The notes below the pieces were generated by a model. The model made no database searches. It saw only the letters and a program-made list of their open reading frames with translations, and was not told the DNA's origin. This document shows positions 34,768 through 44,456 of a stretch of DNA of 64,000 nucleotides, piece by piece. Numbering within the stretch: position 1 is the first letter of the stretch; every line of letters begins with the position of its first letter. The stretch comes from CAZYFH01 sp964646815 (GTDB taxonomy: Bacteria > Acidobacteriota > Vicinamibacteria > Vicinamibacterales > UBA8438). Location: assembly GCA_964646815.1 (NCBI GenBank), contig CAZYFH010000010.1:1-64000 (forward strand). Direction: 5' to 3'. A program made the position numbers and the translations under genes.

Positions 34768-36972
34768 CTACCGCTTGCCGGGGCGGTACGATCGCTCGAG
34801 GTTCGCTTCGATCTCCGCGAGCGTGAACCACGACGGCTTGAACCGGCCCTCCACGAAAAGGGGTGCCTGGTCGAAGAAGTGGGGCGACGCGGGATCCGCA
34901 CTCTGCCCGTAGGGCACAATGGTGCGCGCGCGAATCGGATCGCTGAACTCCATGACGGCGACGTACGTGTTTCCGAACGTGCCGTAGCGAAGGCGCTCGG
35001 TCGCGGGTCGGGTAGACGAGGCGGTCAGAATGGACCCGACGAGATTGGCGTTGGCCGCGGGGAGGGCCAGGCTGGGGTCGTCGTCCTCGTAGGACCGGCC
35101 CTCCCGGACCCGGGGTCGCTGGTGACGGTTGATGTCGCCCCAGGCCGTCTGCCAGGTCCCGTGACGGGCGACGAGGTCGTTCACGGCCGTCTCCAGGACG
35201 GAGATCCGTGGCCAGACATCGTTCGGGGCGTCGGTCCGTGAGGCTGCCCGCTCGCGCCACAGCACGAAGAGTGTGGTCGCCACTGAGTCGCCCGCGCCAA
35301 CCCGGTCCCACTCGCGAAGCCGTCGGATTGGATCGGCGAGGGCGCGGCTGCGCTCCGGTTCGGCACGTGAGAACCGTGCCCACTCGTCGAAGAGGGCCGG
35401 TAGTTCCTCGTCTGCGGTCAGGAAATGTCGGTCGGTCGCGAGCCTCGTCCAGCGATCGAACGTAATCTCACGCTCCGCGCGGAGGATTCGTCGGGATTGG
35501 CGGGCGCGGGCGCCGTTGCCGTCCGCGTCGATGAAGGGCAGACGTGTGCGCGCGTGGGCCTCGCGGACCAGGTAGGGGGGAAACGCACTGGCTGCCGGGT
35601 TGTCCGCCGCGTCGGAGGCGAAGAACGGGCTGGCGTTCGCATTCTGGAGCCAACCGCTGGTGGGGTTCAGCACCTGGGGGATCTCGGACTGGGCGAGCAC
35701 GCCGCGCCACTCCGTTGCGGGATCCGATCCGTCGACCGGGCGTTCCCAGTCGAAGCCCGGGTCCTTCCGCGGGTGCGCGCCGCCATACAGATAGAAGATG
35801 TTGCCGTCGACGTCCCCGTACACGAAGTTGTGATAGACGAGGCGTTGCATGTTGAACGCCGCTTTGAACTCGTCGAGGGTGCGCGCCGTGGCAATCGCGT
35901 AGTACTGAGGAAACAGGCTGCCGGCGTCCTGGTTGGCCTTTCTGATGGCGTAGTGGCTGCCCGGTGTCACCTCGAACACGGGGCCGTGGTGACTCCGTCG
36001 AAGCGTGACGGGCCTCGTCTCCACGCCGACTTCGGTCCGCACGCCGATGGTGTCTCTCCATTCCTCAGCCTGCCGGTAACCGTCGCCGTACCGATACGCC
36101 AGCCGATCGCTCGCGTCGTCAAAGGTGAGCGCGTAGACGTCGACGACGTCCGGGTAGTTGACCGTGACCGTCCACCCGATCCGCTCGTTGCGGCCGACGA
36201 ACGGCAAGCCGACCATGCCGTAGCCGGTGATGCCTGACACGTTGAGCCCTTCGTCGCTGTGCACGTGGAACTCGTAGGGCACGTTGAAGCGCATATGCGT
36301 GTTGGAGAACAGCATGGCATTGCCCGTCGCCGTGCGTGACGGACCAACCGCCCAAGCGTTCGAGCCGTTTGGGTCCGAGGGCGGTAGTCTAAACGCGATC
36401 TGTTCGTCGGGGCCCGCGAGCCAGGGGCCAGCGTCGAGCCGGTAGGCGGCGAGCACGTACCACGGCTCGAAGTGCGTGAGCACCTTCCAGCGCATTTCGG
36501 GATGCTGGAGCAGGTAGTAATTCACGCCGTCGGCGTAGGCATCGACGAGCGCCCGGATCTTCGGCGGCGCGGACGCGTACTCGGCCTGCGCCAGCTGGGG
36601 AATCCGAAACGCCCGGTTCAGTAGGTCCGATCGGAACGCCGGTTCGCCGTCCAGTTCCGCGCGACGCCCGAGGGCGTCCAGAAAGAAGGGTTCGTCCTCG
36701 GGAAGTTGGTCCTCGGCGCGCGCATAGGCAGCGCCGAACATGACGCTCTCGTCTGTTGGGCCGAAGACGTGCGGCACACCCCAGGTATCTCGGTGAATGG
36801 TCACCGATTGCGCCAGATCGTCCATCCGCTGCCGGTCGCTCGCGCCGATTGCCTCGCTGAACGTCACGTCGCGCGGGACGCGGGGTGCGCTACCCGTGCG
36901 GGCCGACGGTTGGCACGCGAGGGCCGGGACGCCGAGCAGCAGTGCGGCCATCCAGCGGGTAGGGGTCGTCAA
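34768..36972 (-). CDS. Penicillin-acylase-family (Ntn) amidase lipoprotein
   Basis: The protein is 734 residues from a TTG at 36972 preceded by GAGG; an in-frame ATG seven codons later is an alternative. Lipobox VPALAC. An N-terminal alpha chain is followed by the self-cleavage site DPNGSNAWAVGPSRTATG near residue 205, where Ser becomes the beta-chain nucleophile. FSNTHMRFNVPYEFHVH and the later NIFYLYGGAHPRK are characteristic. Family members cleave acyl groups from AHL signals, penicillins or other amides. It is encoded 13 bases after a beta-lactamase-fold hydrolase on the same strand. Confidence 0.92.
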   Translation of the reverse strand: MTTPTRWMAALLLGVPALACQPSARTGSAPRVPRDVTFSEAIGASDRQRMDDLAQSVTIHRDTWGVPHVFGPTDESVMFGAAYARAEDQLPEDEPFFLDALGRRAELDGEPAFRSDLLNRAFRIPQLAQAEYASAPPKIRALVDAYADGVNYYLLQHPEMRWKVLTHFEPWYVLAAYRLDAGPWLAGPDEQIAFRLPPSDPNGSNAWAVGPSRTATGNAMLFSNTHMRFNVPYEFHVHSDEGLNVSGITGYGMVGLPFVGRNERIGWTVTVNYPDVVDVYALTFDDASDRLAYRYGDGYRQAEEWRDTIGVRTEVGVETRPVTLRRSHHGPVFEVTPGSHYAIRKANQDAGSLFPQYYAIATARTLDEFKAAFNMQRLVYHNFVYGDVDGNIFYLYGGAHPRKDPGFDWERPVDGSDPATEWRGVLAQSEIPQVLNPTSGWLQNANASPFFASDAADNPAASAFPPYLVREAHARTRLPFIDADGNGARARQSRRILRAEREITFDRWTRLATDRHFLTADEELPALFDEWARFSRAEPERSRALADPIRRLREWDRVGAGDSVATTLFVLWRERAASRTDAPNDVWPRISVLETAVNDLVARHGTWQTAWGDINRHQRPRVREGRSYEDDDPSLALPAANANLVGSILTASSTRPATERLRYGTFGNTYVAVMEFSDPIRARTIVPYGQSADPASPHFFDQAPLFVEGRFKPSWFTLAEIEANLERSYRPGKR

Positions 36973-36985
36973 GTAACCTCGCGCG

Positions 36986-38311
36986 TTAGTGTCGCGGTTC
37001 GTATCCCAGAACCATCGGCGGGTTGTGACGGTGGCTCTCGACGATCGCCTGGGACGCCAGCGTGCCGACGTCACGTAGCACGTTCAGCGAGCTGAAGGGG
37101 GTGATCTGCGTCAGGAAGACGGCCAGCATGTCCTCGACCGGGTCCACCCACGCTAGCGTATTCCACGCGCCCGCCCAGAAGAAGGTGCCGGGTGACAGAT
37201 GCTCGTTGGCCAGGCCGGGGTCGAGCAGGACGCTGTAGCCGAGCCCAAACCCGTAGCCGGGGCCCCACACGTAGACATCCTTGTCGCCGATGTGGTTGCT
37301 GATCATCAGGTTGATGGTGCGTGGGCTCAGGATCCGCACGCCGTTGAGCTCCCCACCGTTCAGCATCATTTGGTGAAAGGTGAAGTAGTCGGCCGCGGTC
37401 GAGTTCAATCCTGCCACACCACCGAAATAGTTCGTCGGCTCGTGGTACTGCGGTGCCCGGAACAGGCTGATCGTGTTGCGAGGTCCGCTTTGGCGATAGA
37501 CGGCCGCGACCCGGTCGACCTTCGTGCGGGGCACGTTGTAGTGCGTGTCGTCCATGCCAAGCGGGCCGAACAGCCGTTCCTGCAGGAAGTCGCGCACGTT
37601 CATTTCGGAGATCTTTTCAACGAGCATCGCGACGTAGTCGGTCGAGGCGCCGTACTGCCACTCAGCTCCCGGATGAAATGCGAGTGGCACATCCGCTGCC
37701 CGGTCGATAGCGTCCCCAAGGGTGTTTGGCCGCTCGGCGCCGCTGGGCGAGGGGGCTCCGTACGTTGGCCTATAGTCCGGTCGAAGACTGAGACTCGACG
37801 TGTGAGTCAGCACGTGGCGCACGGTGACGGGGCGGGCGGCCGGTTCACGCCGCGCGCGCGTCGGTCCGGCAAGTAGCACCTCTTTGTCGGCGTACTCGGG
37901 TAGCCACTTCGCGATCGGGTCGTCGAGCAGGAAGCGGCCTTCCTCGTACAGCATCATCAGCGCGACGGACACGATCGGTTTGGTCATCGACATGATCGTG
38001 AAGAGCGTGTCGGCGGTCATCGCTTGGCCCGCCTCTTTGTCACGCCAGCCCTGGGCCTCAAGGTGGACCACCTTGCCGTGTCGCGCGATGAGCGTCACGG
38101 TACCCGCGAGCTGTTCCGCGTCGATGTAGCGTTGCATCGCCGTCGTGACCCGTTGGAGCCGTTCCGACGACATGCCGACATCTTCCGGTTGTCCCAGCGG
38201 GAGATCGGCCAGGTCGACGCCACCGAGACCGGCAGGCGCGATCAGGAGGGCGGCGGCGACGACAACCACCGCGGCGGCGGCCACCACGGCGGGTCGGGTG
38301 GATACGGACAT
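36986..38311 (-). CDS. Beta-lactamase/DD-peptidase-fold serine hydrolase (exported)
   Basis: The protein has 441 residues, ATG after AGGAGG. An N-terminal hydrophobic segment (VVAAAAVVVVAAALLIAPAGL) serves as signal or anchor. The active-site SxxK is MSMTKPI, and the YxN-type site reads WQYGASTDYVAMLVE. WGPGYGFGLGYSVLLDPG lies near the third motif, as in class C-like esterases. It hydrolyses esters, amides or small peptides. It is the first gene of a two-gene unit with the acylase. Confidence 0.9.
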   Translation of the reverse strand: MSVSTRPAVVAAAAVVVVAAALLIAPAGLGGVDLADLPLGQPEDVGMSSERLQRVTTAMQRYIDAEQLAGTVTLIARHGKVVHLEAQGWRDKEAGQAMTADTLFTIMSMTKPIVSVALMMLYEEGRFLLDDPIAKWLPEYADKEVLLAGPTRARREPAARPVTVRHVLTHTSSLSLRPDYRPTYGAPSPSGAERPNTLGDAIDRAADVPLAFHPGAEWQYGASTDYVAMLVEKISEMNVRDFLQERLFGPLGMDDTHYNVPRTKVDRVAAVYRQSGPRNTISLFRAPQYHEPTNYFGGVAGLNSTAADYFTFHQMMLNGGELNGVRILSPRTINLMISNHIGDKDVYVWGPGYGFGLGYSVLLDPGLANEHLSPGTFFWAGAWNTLAWVDPVEDMLAVFLTQITPFSSLNVLRDVGTLASQAIVESHRHNPPMVLGYEPRH

Positions 38312-38616
38312 CGGACCTCCTCGTGGGTAGGCAACTGAGCCCCAGCATTATGGCACTCCACATAGGGAAGGGTGGTTCAGACGATTAGACGGGTTCAAGG
38401 ATCCCGTGCTCCGGGTTCGTCGGGATGCGCTCAATCGCCAGAATCGACACACCCGCCTGGGTGGAATGCCTCCCAAAGGGTGATCCTCCACCCGCCTCGA
38501 GGCGTCATCGCCTAAGCGGGCGGTGCGCAGATCCAGGAAACTGTGCTACTCTCCCGCTGGAAATCGAGTTAGAGGCGTGTATCTGCCGCCGAGTGACCGG
38601 CGCAAGGAGAGCAAGA
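38312..38616. other. Intergenic region between divergent genes
   Basis: About 300 bases between the serine hydrolase and the cytochrome/copper-monooxygenase gene. No gene, terminator or repeat was recognised on either strand. It must hold the promoters of both genes, but no clear -10/-35 pair stands out. Confidence 0.5.
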
Positions 38617-39903
38617 ATGAGCACTTTGTCACGGGTGATGTTGGTCGTCACGGCTATCGCTGTGCTAGGCGGAATGGCACCAGCTGCAGCCGGAGCCGAA
38701 GAGGCGCTGACGTACTACAAGGACGTCGCGCCCATCATTCAAAACAACTGCCAGACGTGTCACCGATCGGCGGGGCTCAACCTCAGCGGTCTGCTGGCGC
38801 CGATGTCGTTCATGTCCTACGAAGAGACGCGCCCTTGGGCGCGCGCCATCGCCTCGAAGGTGCAGTCACGGGAGATGCCCCCCTGGTTCGCGGACGAGCC
38901 AAAGGGAGTCTTCGAGAACGAGCGCGGCCTGACCGACACGGAGATCTCGACCATCGTCGACTGGGTCGAGGCGGGGGCGCCGGCCGGGGACATGGCCGAT
39001 GCGCCACCTGCCATTGTCTTCGCGGAAACGACGAACGACGGCTGGTCGCATGGCAAGCCGGACTTCGTCGTCAAGATGGTCGAGCCGTACGTCATTTCGG
39101 ATGATGCCTTCGATATCAATGTCACGTTCGATGTTCGCATCCCTGAGGAGTTGGTCGCCGAGGACACCTGGATCCGCGGCTGGGAGCTGCGCACCGGCGC
39201 GGAGGGCTCTGGCGTGCATCACATGTGTGCCTTCGTCCGACCCGAAGACGGAAGGGACCTTACCGGAACGGACGAGTCGGCTGTCGCGCTGGGCGGTCTG
39301 CTGAGCTGCGTCGCCGAGGGCGGCGAGTCGGGGATGCTGCAGGACGGCTACGGGCTCCTGCTGGCGAAGGGCTCGGTCCTCAACTTCAACATGCACTACA
39401 ACAAAGAACCGGGCCCCGGGACGTCGTTCACGAGCCAGGCCGAGGTCGGGTTCTTCGTCGAGAAGCGGCCGGTGAAGTACAAATACATTGCCGACTCCCT
39501 CGGCAACAACGGGTTCGAGATTCCGCCCAACACCTCGAACTACCGCATCGGCATGGCCCGGACCCTTAAGAAGGACATTCGGGTGCTGAACTACTGGCCG
39601 CACGCGCACCTGCGCGCTGTCGCAGCCAAGTATGTTGCCTTCTATCCGGATGGTACCGAAGAGCTGCTGCTCGACGTCCCGCGGTATGACCAAGGCTGGC
39701 AGGTGACGTACAAGTACGCGGAACCGAAGTTCCTACCGAAGGGGACTCGCATCGAGGCCGAGTTCTGGTACGACAACACAGAGGAGCGGGGCGTGCGCCG
39801 GGGCTTCAATGCCGACCTCGCTCCCGGGTTCGGTGCGCGAACGGTTGACGAGATGTCGCTCGGGTTCATCAGTTACGTGGAACTTGAGAGCGACTCGAAC
39901 TAG
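38617..39903 (+). CDS. Cytochrome c fused to copper type II monooxygenase-like domains
   Basis: The protein has 428 residues, ATG after AAGGAGA, with a signal peptide ending AAAGAE. Residues 30-125 form a c-type haem domain with one CxxCH (NCQTCHRSAGL) and MPPWFADEP as the likely Met region. The rest resembles the PHM/DBH copper enzymes: SGVHHMCAFV (a His pair), FNMHYN and NYWPHAHLRAV (HxH), which match the His ligands of the two copper sites. The fusion could deliver electrons to the copper centres. A hairpin terminator follows. Assignment is by motif and no substrate is known. Confidence 0.83.
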   Translation: MSTLSRVMLVVTAIAVLGGMAPAAAGAEEALTYYKDVAPIIQNNCQTCHRSAGLNLSGLLAPMSFMSYEETRPWARAIASKVQSREMPPWFADEPKGVFENERGLTDTEISTIVDWVEAGAPAGDMADAPPAIVFAETTNDGWSHGKPDFVVKMVEPYVISDDAFDINVTFDVRIPEELVAEDTWIRGWELRTGAEGSGVHHMCAFVRPEDGRDLTGTDESAVALGGLLSCVAEGGESGMLQDGYGLLLAKGSVLNFNMHYNKEPGPGTSFTSQAEVGFFVEKRPVKYKYIADSLGNNGFEIPPNTSNYRIGMARTLKKDIRVLNYWPHAHLRAVAAKYVAFYPDGTEELLLDVPRYDQGWQVTYKYAEPKFLPKGTRIEAEFWYDNTEERGVRRGFNADLAPGFGARTVDEMSLGFISYVELESDSN

Positions 39904-39935
39904 ACGGAGTCCTTGCATACCGCATCGGAAATACG

Positions 39936-39977
39936 AGAAGCGCGTCCGCGTGAGCGGGCGCGCTTCTTTGCTTTGTT
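39936..39977 (+). terminator. Strong rho-independent terminator
   Basis: AGAAGCGCG at 39936-39944 pairs perfectly with CGCGCTTCT at 39959-39967. Inside it CCGC pairs with GCGG around a GTGA loop. TTGCTTTGTT follows. It closes the cytochrome/monooxygenase transcript 33 bases after the stop. Confidence 0.9.
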
Positions 39978-39991
39978 GACTAAGGGGATCT

Positions 39992-41137
39992 ATGCGCGCG
40001 TTGAGGTGTAGTGGTGTCGCGTTCGTCGTCGGGGTCGCGTTGGTGACCCCTGTGGCGGGGCAGGAATCGGCAAGCGGTGACGAGCTGGTGCGCTCGGAGT
40101 TCACCATGACCATCACGCAAAGTGTGTCGCTCGGGTTCATGCCGACACTAGCTGCGGGTGACTCAGCGCATCGGGATCTGTTGAGGGGCAGGGGCCCGGA
40201 GGCCAGTGCCCGCGTGGGCGAGATCCACGTGTCACCGCGGTTTCGGAGCGGCGGGCTCGCTGTGGATTTGCCTGACCCCCCGGACCCACGCCCGCAGACC
40301 TTCGAGCTGTGGCTGGCGCGGTTTGGTACCAGCTGGGCGCTCGAAGCGCGCAAGACGTCCGACGATGAGACGACCTCGAATGTCGTCTGGGGCGTCCCGC
40401 TGAGGTGGGCGAACGCGGCGGCGTCCCCGACCTTCACGGCCGCGATCGTGCCGACCGCAGACACGGCCGGCGAATTGACGCTTTCCTGGGGGAACCACCG
40501 ATGGACGGGGGAGTTCGACTTTGCCGAAGCGCCTGAAGACGCCGCAGCTGCAGCGGGCGGCAAGAACGCCGGTGGCGGTGCCACGCCGGTGTCTGAATCC
40601 GTGCAGGAGTTTGACGCCGACACGAGCGTTGGCTCCCGAGTAATTACGCTCGCCGAACGGAACGAGACGGCGATCGTCCTTCCCGACGCTGCGTCCTCGC
40701 GCGTCGCCGTACTTTACTGGAAGGACCAGAGCGTCGAACATCCGGATTTTGCCGCGATCGGATCGGTCGCCGACGGCGCGGTGGTCAGGCTGACCGAGGC
40801 CGCGGTCCTACGCCTCCGGACCATGCTTCCGCTGCAGTTTGGGGACGTAAAGGTTGACACAGAGAACCTGGCGCCGGGATTCCCGGGCTCGTATGGGCTT
40901 TGGCTGAAGCGCGTGTACACCGGGTGGCGGCTCGTCTTCAACAACGAGCCGGACTCCTGGGGCACGCAGCACGACCCGGACTTCGACGCCGCCGAGATCG
41001 AACTGACGTATTCGGCAGATGGTGAGTCCTCACGCCCGCTCGGCGTCGCACTTGTCCCAACTGGTGCGCGCACCGGACGGTTGGTCATCCACTGGGGCGC
41101 GCACGAGTGGAGCGCTAGCTTCACGATCTCGAGCTAA
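39992..41137 (+). CDS. Secreted protein with two DUF2911-like repeats
   Basis: The protein has 381 residues with a signal peptide ending VAGQ. Two similar halves are present. The first (about 80-180) reads FELWLARFGTSWALEA and ELTLSWGNHRWTGEFDF. The second (about 265-381) reads YGLWLKRVYTGWRLVFNNEP and RLVIHWGAHEWSASFTIS. The pattern W-x-L-x-x-N and L-x-W-G-x-H is that of the DUF2911 beta-sandwich, usually single in Bacteroidetes and acidobacteria. A flexible glycine/alanine linker joins them. Function unknown. Confidence 0.72.
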   Translation: MRALRCSGVAFVVGVALVTPVAGQESASGDELVRSEFTMTITQSVSLGFMPTLAAGDSAHRDLLRGRGPEASARVGEIHVSPRFRSGGLAVDLPDPPDPRPQTFELWLARFGTSWALEARKTSDDETTSNVVWGVPLRWANAAASPTFTAAIVPTADTAGELTLSWGNHRWTGEFDFAEAPEDAAAAAGGKNAGGGATPVSESVQEFDADTSVGSRVITLAERNETAIVLPDAASSRVAVLYWKDQSVEHPDFAAIGSVADGAVVRLTEAAVLRLRTMLPLQFGDVKVDTENLAPGFPGSYGLWLKRVYTGWRLVFNNEPDSWGTQHDPDFDAAEIELTYSADGESSRPLGVALVPTGARTGRLVIHWGAHEWSASFTISS

Positions 41138-41201
41138 TTGCGGCGCGTTCCATCACTTCACGACGTTCGTCACTCTTCTCGACGGCGCATAGGCAACAAG
41201 C

Positions 41202-44200
41202 ATGAACCGCATGATCGACTGGTTTGCGCGCAACAGCGTTGCCGCGAACCTCACGATGGTGTTCATCGTCGTGAGCGGGATCATTGCCGCGTTTAGCGTC
41301 AACGAAGAGACCTTCCCCGAGATCGAGCTCGATCGGATCAGCGTCGACGTGCCGTATCTCGGCGCGGCGCCGGAGGAGGTCGAGGACGCGGTCAATATCC
41401 GCATCGAAGAGGCCATTCAGGGCATCGACGGCATCAAGCAGATCCAATCGACGGCCTCCGAAGGCACGGGTTCGGTCATGGTCGAGCTGGAACTTGGCGC
41501 CGACGCCCGCAAGGTGGTCGACGATATCAAGAGCAACGTCGACGCGATTACTACATTCCCGATCGAAACCGAAAAGCCGATTATTCGCGAGCTGACGAAT
41601 CGCAATCAGGTCACCGACATCGCAGTCTCGGGCGACGTCGACCCGTTCACGCTCAAGGCCGTGGCCGAGCGTGTCCGCGACGAACTGACCGCCCTTCCGG
41701 CGATTACCCAGGTTGACGTCGTGAGCGCGCCGCCCTACGAGATCTCGATCGAAGTGTCCGAGGTCGCCTTGCGCCGCCATGCCCTGACGTTCGACCAAGT
41801 GGCGGACGCCGTCCGACGGTCGTCACTCGATTTGCCGGGCGGGTCCGTCCGGACCGCGCGCGGCGAAATTCTGCTGCGCACGATTGGTCAGGCCTACCGG
41901 GGCGAGGAATACGAACGCCTAGTGATCTGGACCCGCCCGGACGGCAGTCGCTTGCATCTGGGCGACGTGGCAACGGTGGTCGATGGGTTCGCGGAAACCG
42001 ACCAGCAGGCGCGATTCGACGCCAAGCCGACCATGATGGTGTCGGTCTTTCGGACGGGTGACCAAAGCGCGCTGGGGATCGCCGCGCGCGTGCGCGAGTA
42101 CGTCGTGGAAGCGGAAGGGCGGATGCCAGCCGGGATCACGCTCTCCGTCTGGCAGGACGAGGCGGAGCGACTCGGGGCCCAGCTGACGCTCATGCTGCGC
42201 AACGGCGTCACCGGTTTTGTCCTGGTGTTCATCGTACTTACCCTGTTCCTTGAGCTTCGCCTCGCGTTGTGGGTCAGCCTCGGCATTCCGATCTCGTTTC
42301 TCGGAGCGCTCGCGTTGGTGCCCGGACTGGATGTAACGATCAACATCATGTCGCTCTTCGGCTTCATCTTGGTGCTTGGCATCGTGGTCGACGACGCCAT
42401 CATCGTTGGAGAGAACATCTTCCGGCATCAGGAGGAACACGGCGAGGGCCTCCGCGGGTCGATCGAGGGCGCTCAGGAGATTGCGAAACCAGTTGTCTTC
42501 GCTGTCTTGACCACCGTCGCGGCGTTCCTGCCATTGATGTTCGTGCCGGGCATGATGGGCAAGATCTTCCGGATCATCCCGCTCATTGTGATCCCGTGTC
42601 TGCTGTTTTCCCTCGTGGAGTCGCTCAACATCCTGCCGGCGCACTTGTCCCACGTGCCGAAGCGCGGGAAGCCGGGTTGGTGGCGGCGGTTCCAGGGGTT
42701 GTTCGCCAACGGTCTGAAACGTTTTATCCAGCGCGCCTATCGTCCGTTCCTTGATCTGGCCCTTCGGTGGCGGTATGTGACTGCCTCGGTCGGCGTCGCA
42801 GCCATGATCGTCACGCTTGGCATGGTGCTGTCGGGCCGGCCGACGTTTCATTTCTTTCCGTCGATTGAGGCGGACTTTATGGCTGCGTCGGTGACGATGC
42901 CGCAGGGGACACCCGTGGACGCGACATCGGCCGCCGTGGGAAGGCTCGAAACGGGGGTGGCGCGCCTCCGGCAGGCGCTGCGTGAGGAAACGGGCCAGGA
43001 CTACTTTCGCCACGTGTCGGCCTCTGTGGGTGACCAGCCGATGGCTGCGCGTGGACAGGGCCCGATGCGCGGCTTGGTCAACACCGCCGCCTCACACGTG
43101 GGCGAGGTGACGGTGGAGCTCGCGCCGGCGGAAACACGCATCTACACCAGCGATGAGATCGGGAACATGTGGCGCGAGGTCGTTGGGCCGATCGCCGAAG
43201 CGGTAGACGTCGACTTCAACATGTCTGTGATGTCGCCCGGCGACGATGTCGACGTGCAGTTGGCCGGACCAGACCTCGACGTGCTCAGGGCGGCTGCGAC
43301 GGAGGTCAAGGCTCGGCTCACGGAGTACGCGGGTGTCTATGAAGTCTCGGATTCGTTTCGTGCCGGTAAGGAGGAGATAAAACTCGGGATCAAGCCCGCC
43401 GCCGAGACGCTCGGGCTAACGTTGCAGCATCTTGGCCGGCAGGTGCGGCAGGCGTTCTACGGCGAGGAGGCGCAGCGGATCCAACGCGGCCGGGACGACA
43501 TTCGGGTCATGGTCCGTTACCCGCGGGACGACCGGCGGTCGCTTGGTGACCTCGAGAACATGCGGATCCGGACGCCGGAGGGTGGTGAGGTGCCATTCTC
43601 GCAGGTGGCAGTGGTCGAATCGGGCCGCGGCTTCGCGTCAATCAGACGGGTCGATCGCAATCGTGCAGTCAACGTGACGGCTGCCGTCGACTCGTCCATT
43701 ACGACTGGCGGACAGGTCATCGCCGATCTGGAGGCGCGCATCCTCCCCGAGGTGCTGGTACGGCATCCTGGCGTGTTTTACACGTTGGAGGGGGCGCAGG
43801 CAGAGATGACCGATGCGATCGGCGGCCTGCAACGTGGCTTCGTGCTAGCGCTGCTGATGATCTTCGCGCTGCTCGCCGTGCCGCTCCGGTCGTACCTGCA
43901 ACCGCTCATCATCATGAGCGCGATTCCGTTCGGCGTGGTAGGCGCTGTCTGGGGACACCTAGTCATGGGTCTCGACGTGACGATGATGTCGATGTTCGGG
44001 CTCGTCGCGCTGACGGGCGTCGTCGTCAACGACAGCCTCATCATGGTTGACTTCATCAACCGCAAGCGAGGCCTCCACGCGGACATCGGCGTCGCCGTGC
44101 GCGAAGCGGGGATCAATCGCTTTCGGCCCATTCTGTTGACCTCGCTCACGACGTTCTTCGGCTTGGTGCCGCTGATGCTCGAACGCAGCTTCGACGCGTC

Positions 44201-44414
44201 GTTCACGAAGCCGATGGCGGTTTCGCTGGCGTTCGGCGTCCTCTTCGCGACCTTCATCACGCTGATCCTGGTCCCGACCGCGTATATGGTGTTGGATGAC
44301 GTCAAGGGGACGGCGCGGGTCCTATTCGGTCTGGGGAGCGGCGCCTCGATGACGCCGCCCAGTGGCAGCGCACCGGCCGAGGAAATTGGTACGGGCCGGA
44401 GTGCAGAAGCCTAG
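41202..44414 (+). CDS. RND-family efflux/export permease (AcrB-like)
   Basis: It is 1070 residues, the usual length, with twelve membrane helices and two large periplasmic loops. The first helix follows MIDWFARNSVAANL. The proton-relay pair is in IVVDDAIIVGENIF (transmembrane helix 4). The second half repeats the design with MFGLVALTGVVVNDSLIMVDFINRKRG. PETFPEIELD and YLGAAPEEVED are typical of the HAE family. No membrane-fusion protein or TolC gene adjoins it, so partners must be elsewhere. No strong SD precedes the ATG. Confidence 0.95.
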   Translation: MNRMIDWFARNSVAANLTMVFIVVSGIIAAFSVNEETFPEIELDRISVDVPYLGAAPEEVEDAVNIRIEEAIQGIDGIKQIQSTASEGTGSVMVELELGADARKVVDDIKSNVDAITTFPIETEKPIIRELTNRNQVTDIAVSGDVDPFTLKAVAERVRDELTALPAITQVDVVSAPPYEISIEVSEVALRRHALTFDQVADAVRRSSLDLPGGSVRTARGEILLRTIGQAYRGEEYERLVIWTRPDGSRLHLGDVATVVDGFAETDQQARFDAKPTMMVSVFRTGDQSALGIAARVREYVVEAEGRMPAGITLSVWQDEAERLGAQLTLMLRNGVTGFVLVFIVLTLFLELRLALWVSLGIPISFLGALALVPGLDVTINIMSLFGFILVLGIVVDDAIIVGENIFRHQEEHGEGLRGSIEGAQEIAKPVVFAVLTTVAAFLPLMFVPGMMGKIFRIIPLIVIPCLLFSLVESLNILPAHLSHVPKRGKPGWWRRFQGLFANGLKRFIQRAYRPFLDLALRWRYVTASVGVAAMIVTLGMVLSGRPTFHFFPSIEADFMAASVTMPQGTPVDATSAAVGRLETGVARLRQALREETGQDYFRHVSASVGDQPMAARGQGPMRGLVNTAASHVGEVTVELAPAETRIYTSDEIGNMWREVVGPIAEAVDVDFNMSVMSPGDDVDVQLAGPDLDVLRAAATEVKARLTEYAGVYEVSDSFRAGKEEIKLGIKPAAETLGLTLQHLGRQVRQAFYGEEAQRIQRGRDDIRVMVRYPRDDRRSLGDLENMRIRTPEGGEVPFSQVAVVESGRGFASIRRVDRNRAVNVTAAVDSSITTGGQVIADLEARILPEVLVRHPGVFYTLEGAQAEMTDAIGGLQRGFVLALLMIFALLAVPLRSYLQPLIIMSAIPFGVVGAVWGHLVMGLDVTMMSMFGLVALTGVVVNDSLIMVDFINRKRGLHADIGVAVREAGINRFRPILLTSLTTFFGLVPLMLERSFDASFTKPMAVSLAFGVLFATFITLILVPTAYMVLDDVKGTARVLFGLGSGASMTPPSGSAPAEEIGTGRSAEA

Positions 44415-44456
44415 AACAATCGACCACGAACTCGTGGAATCACACTGGAGGGAGAC

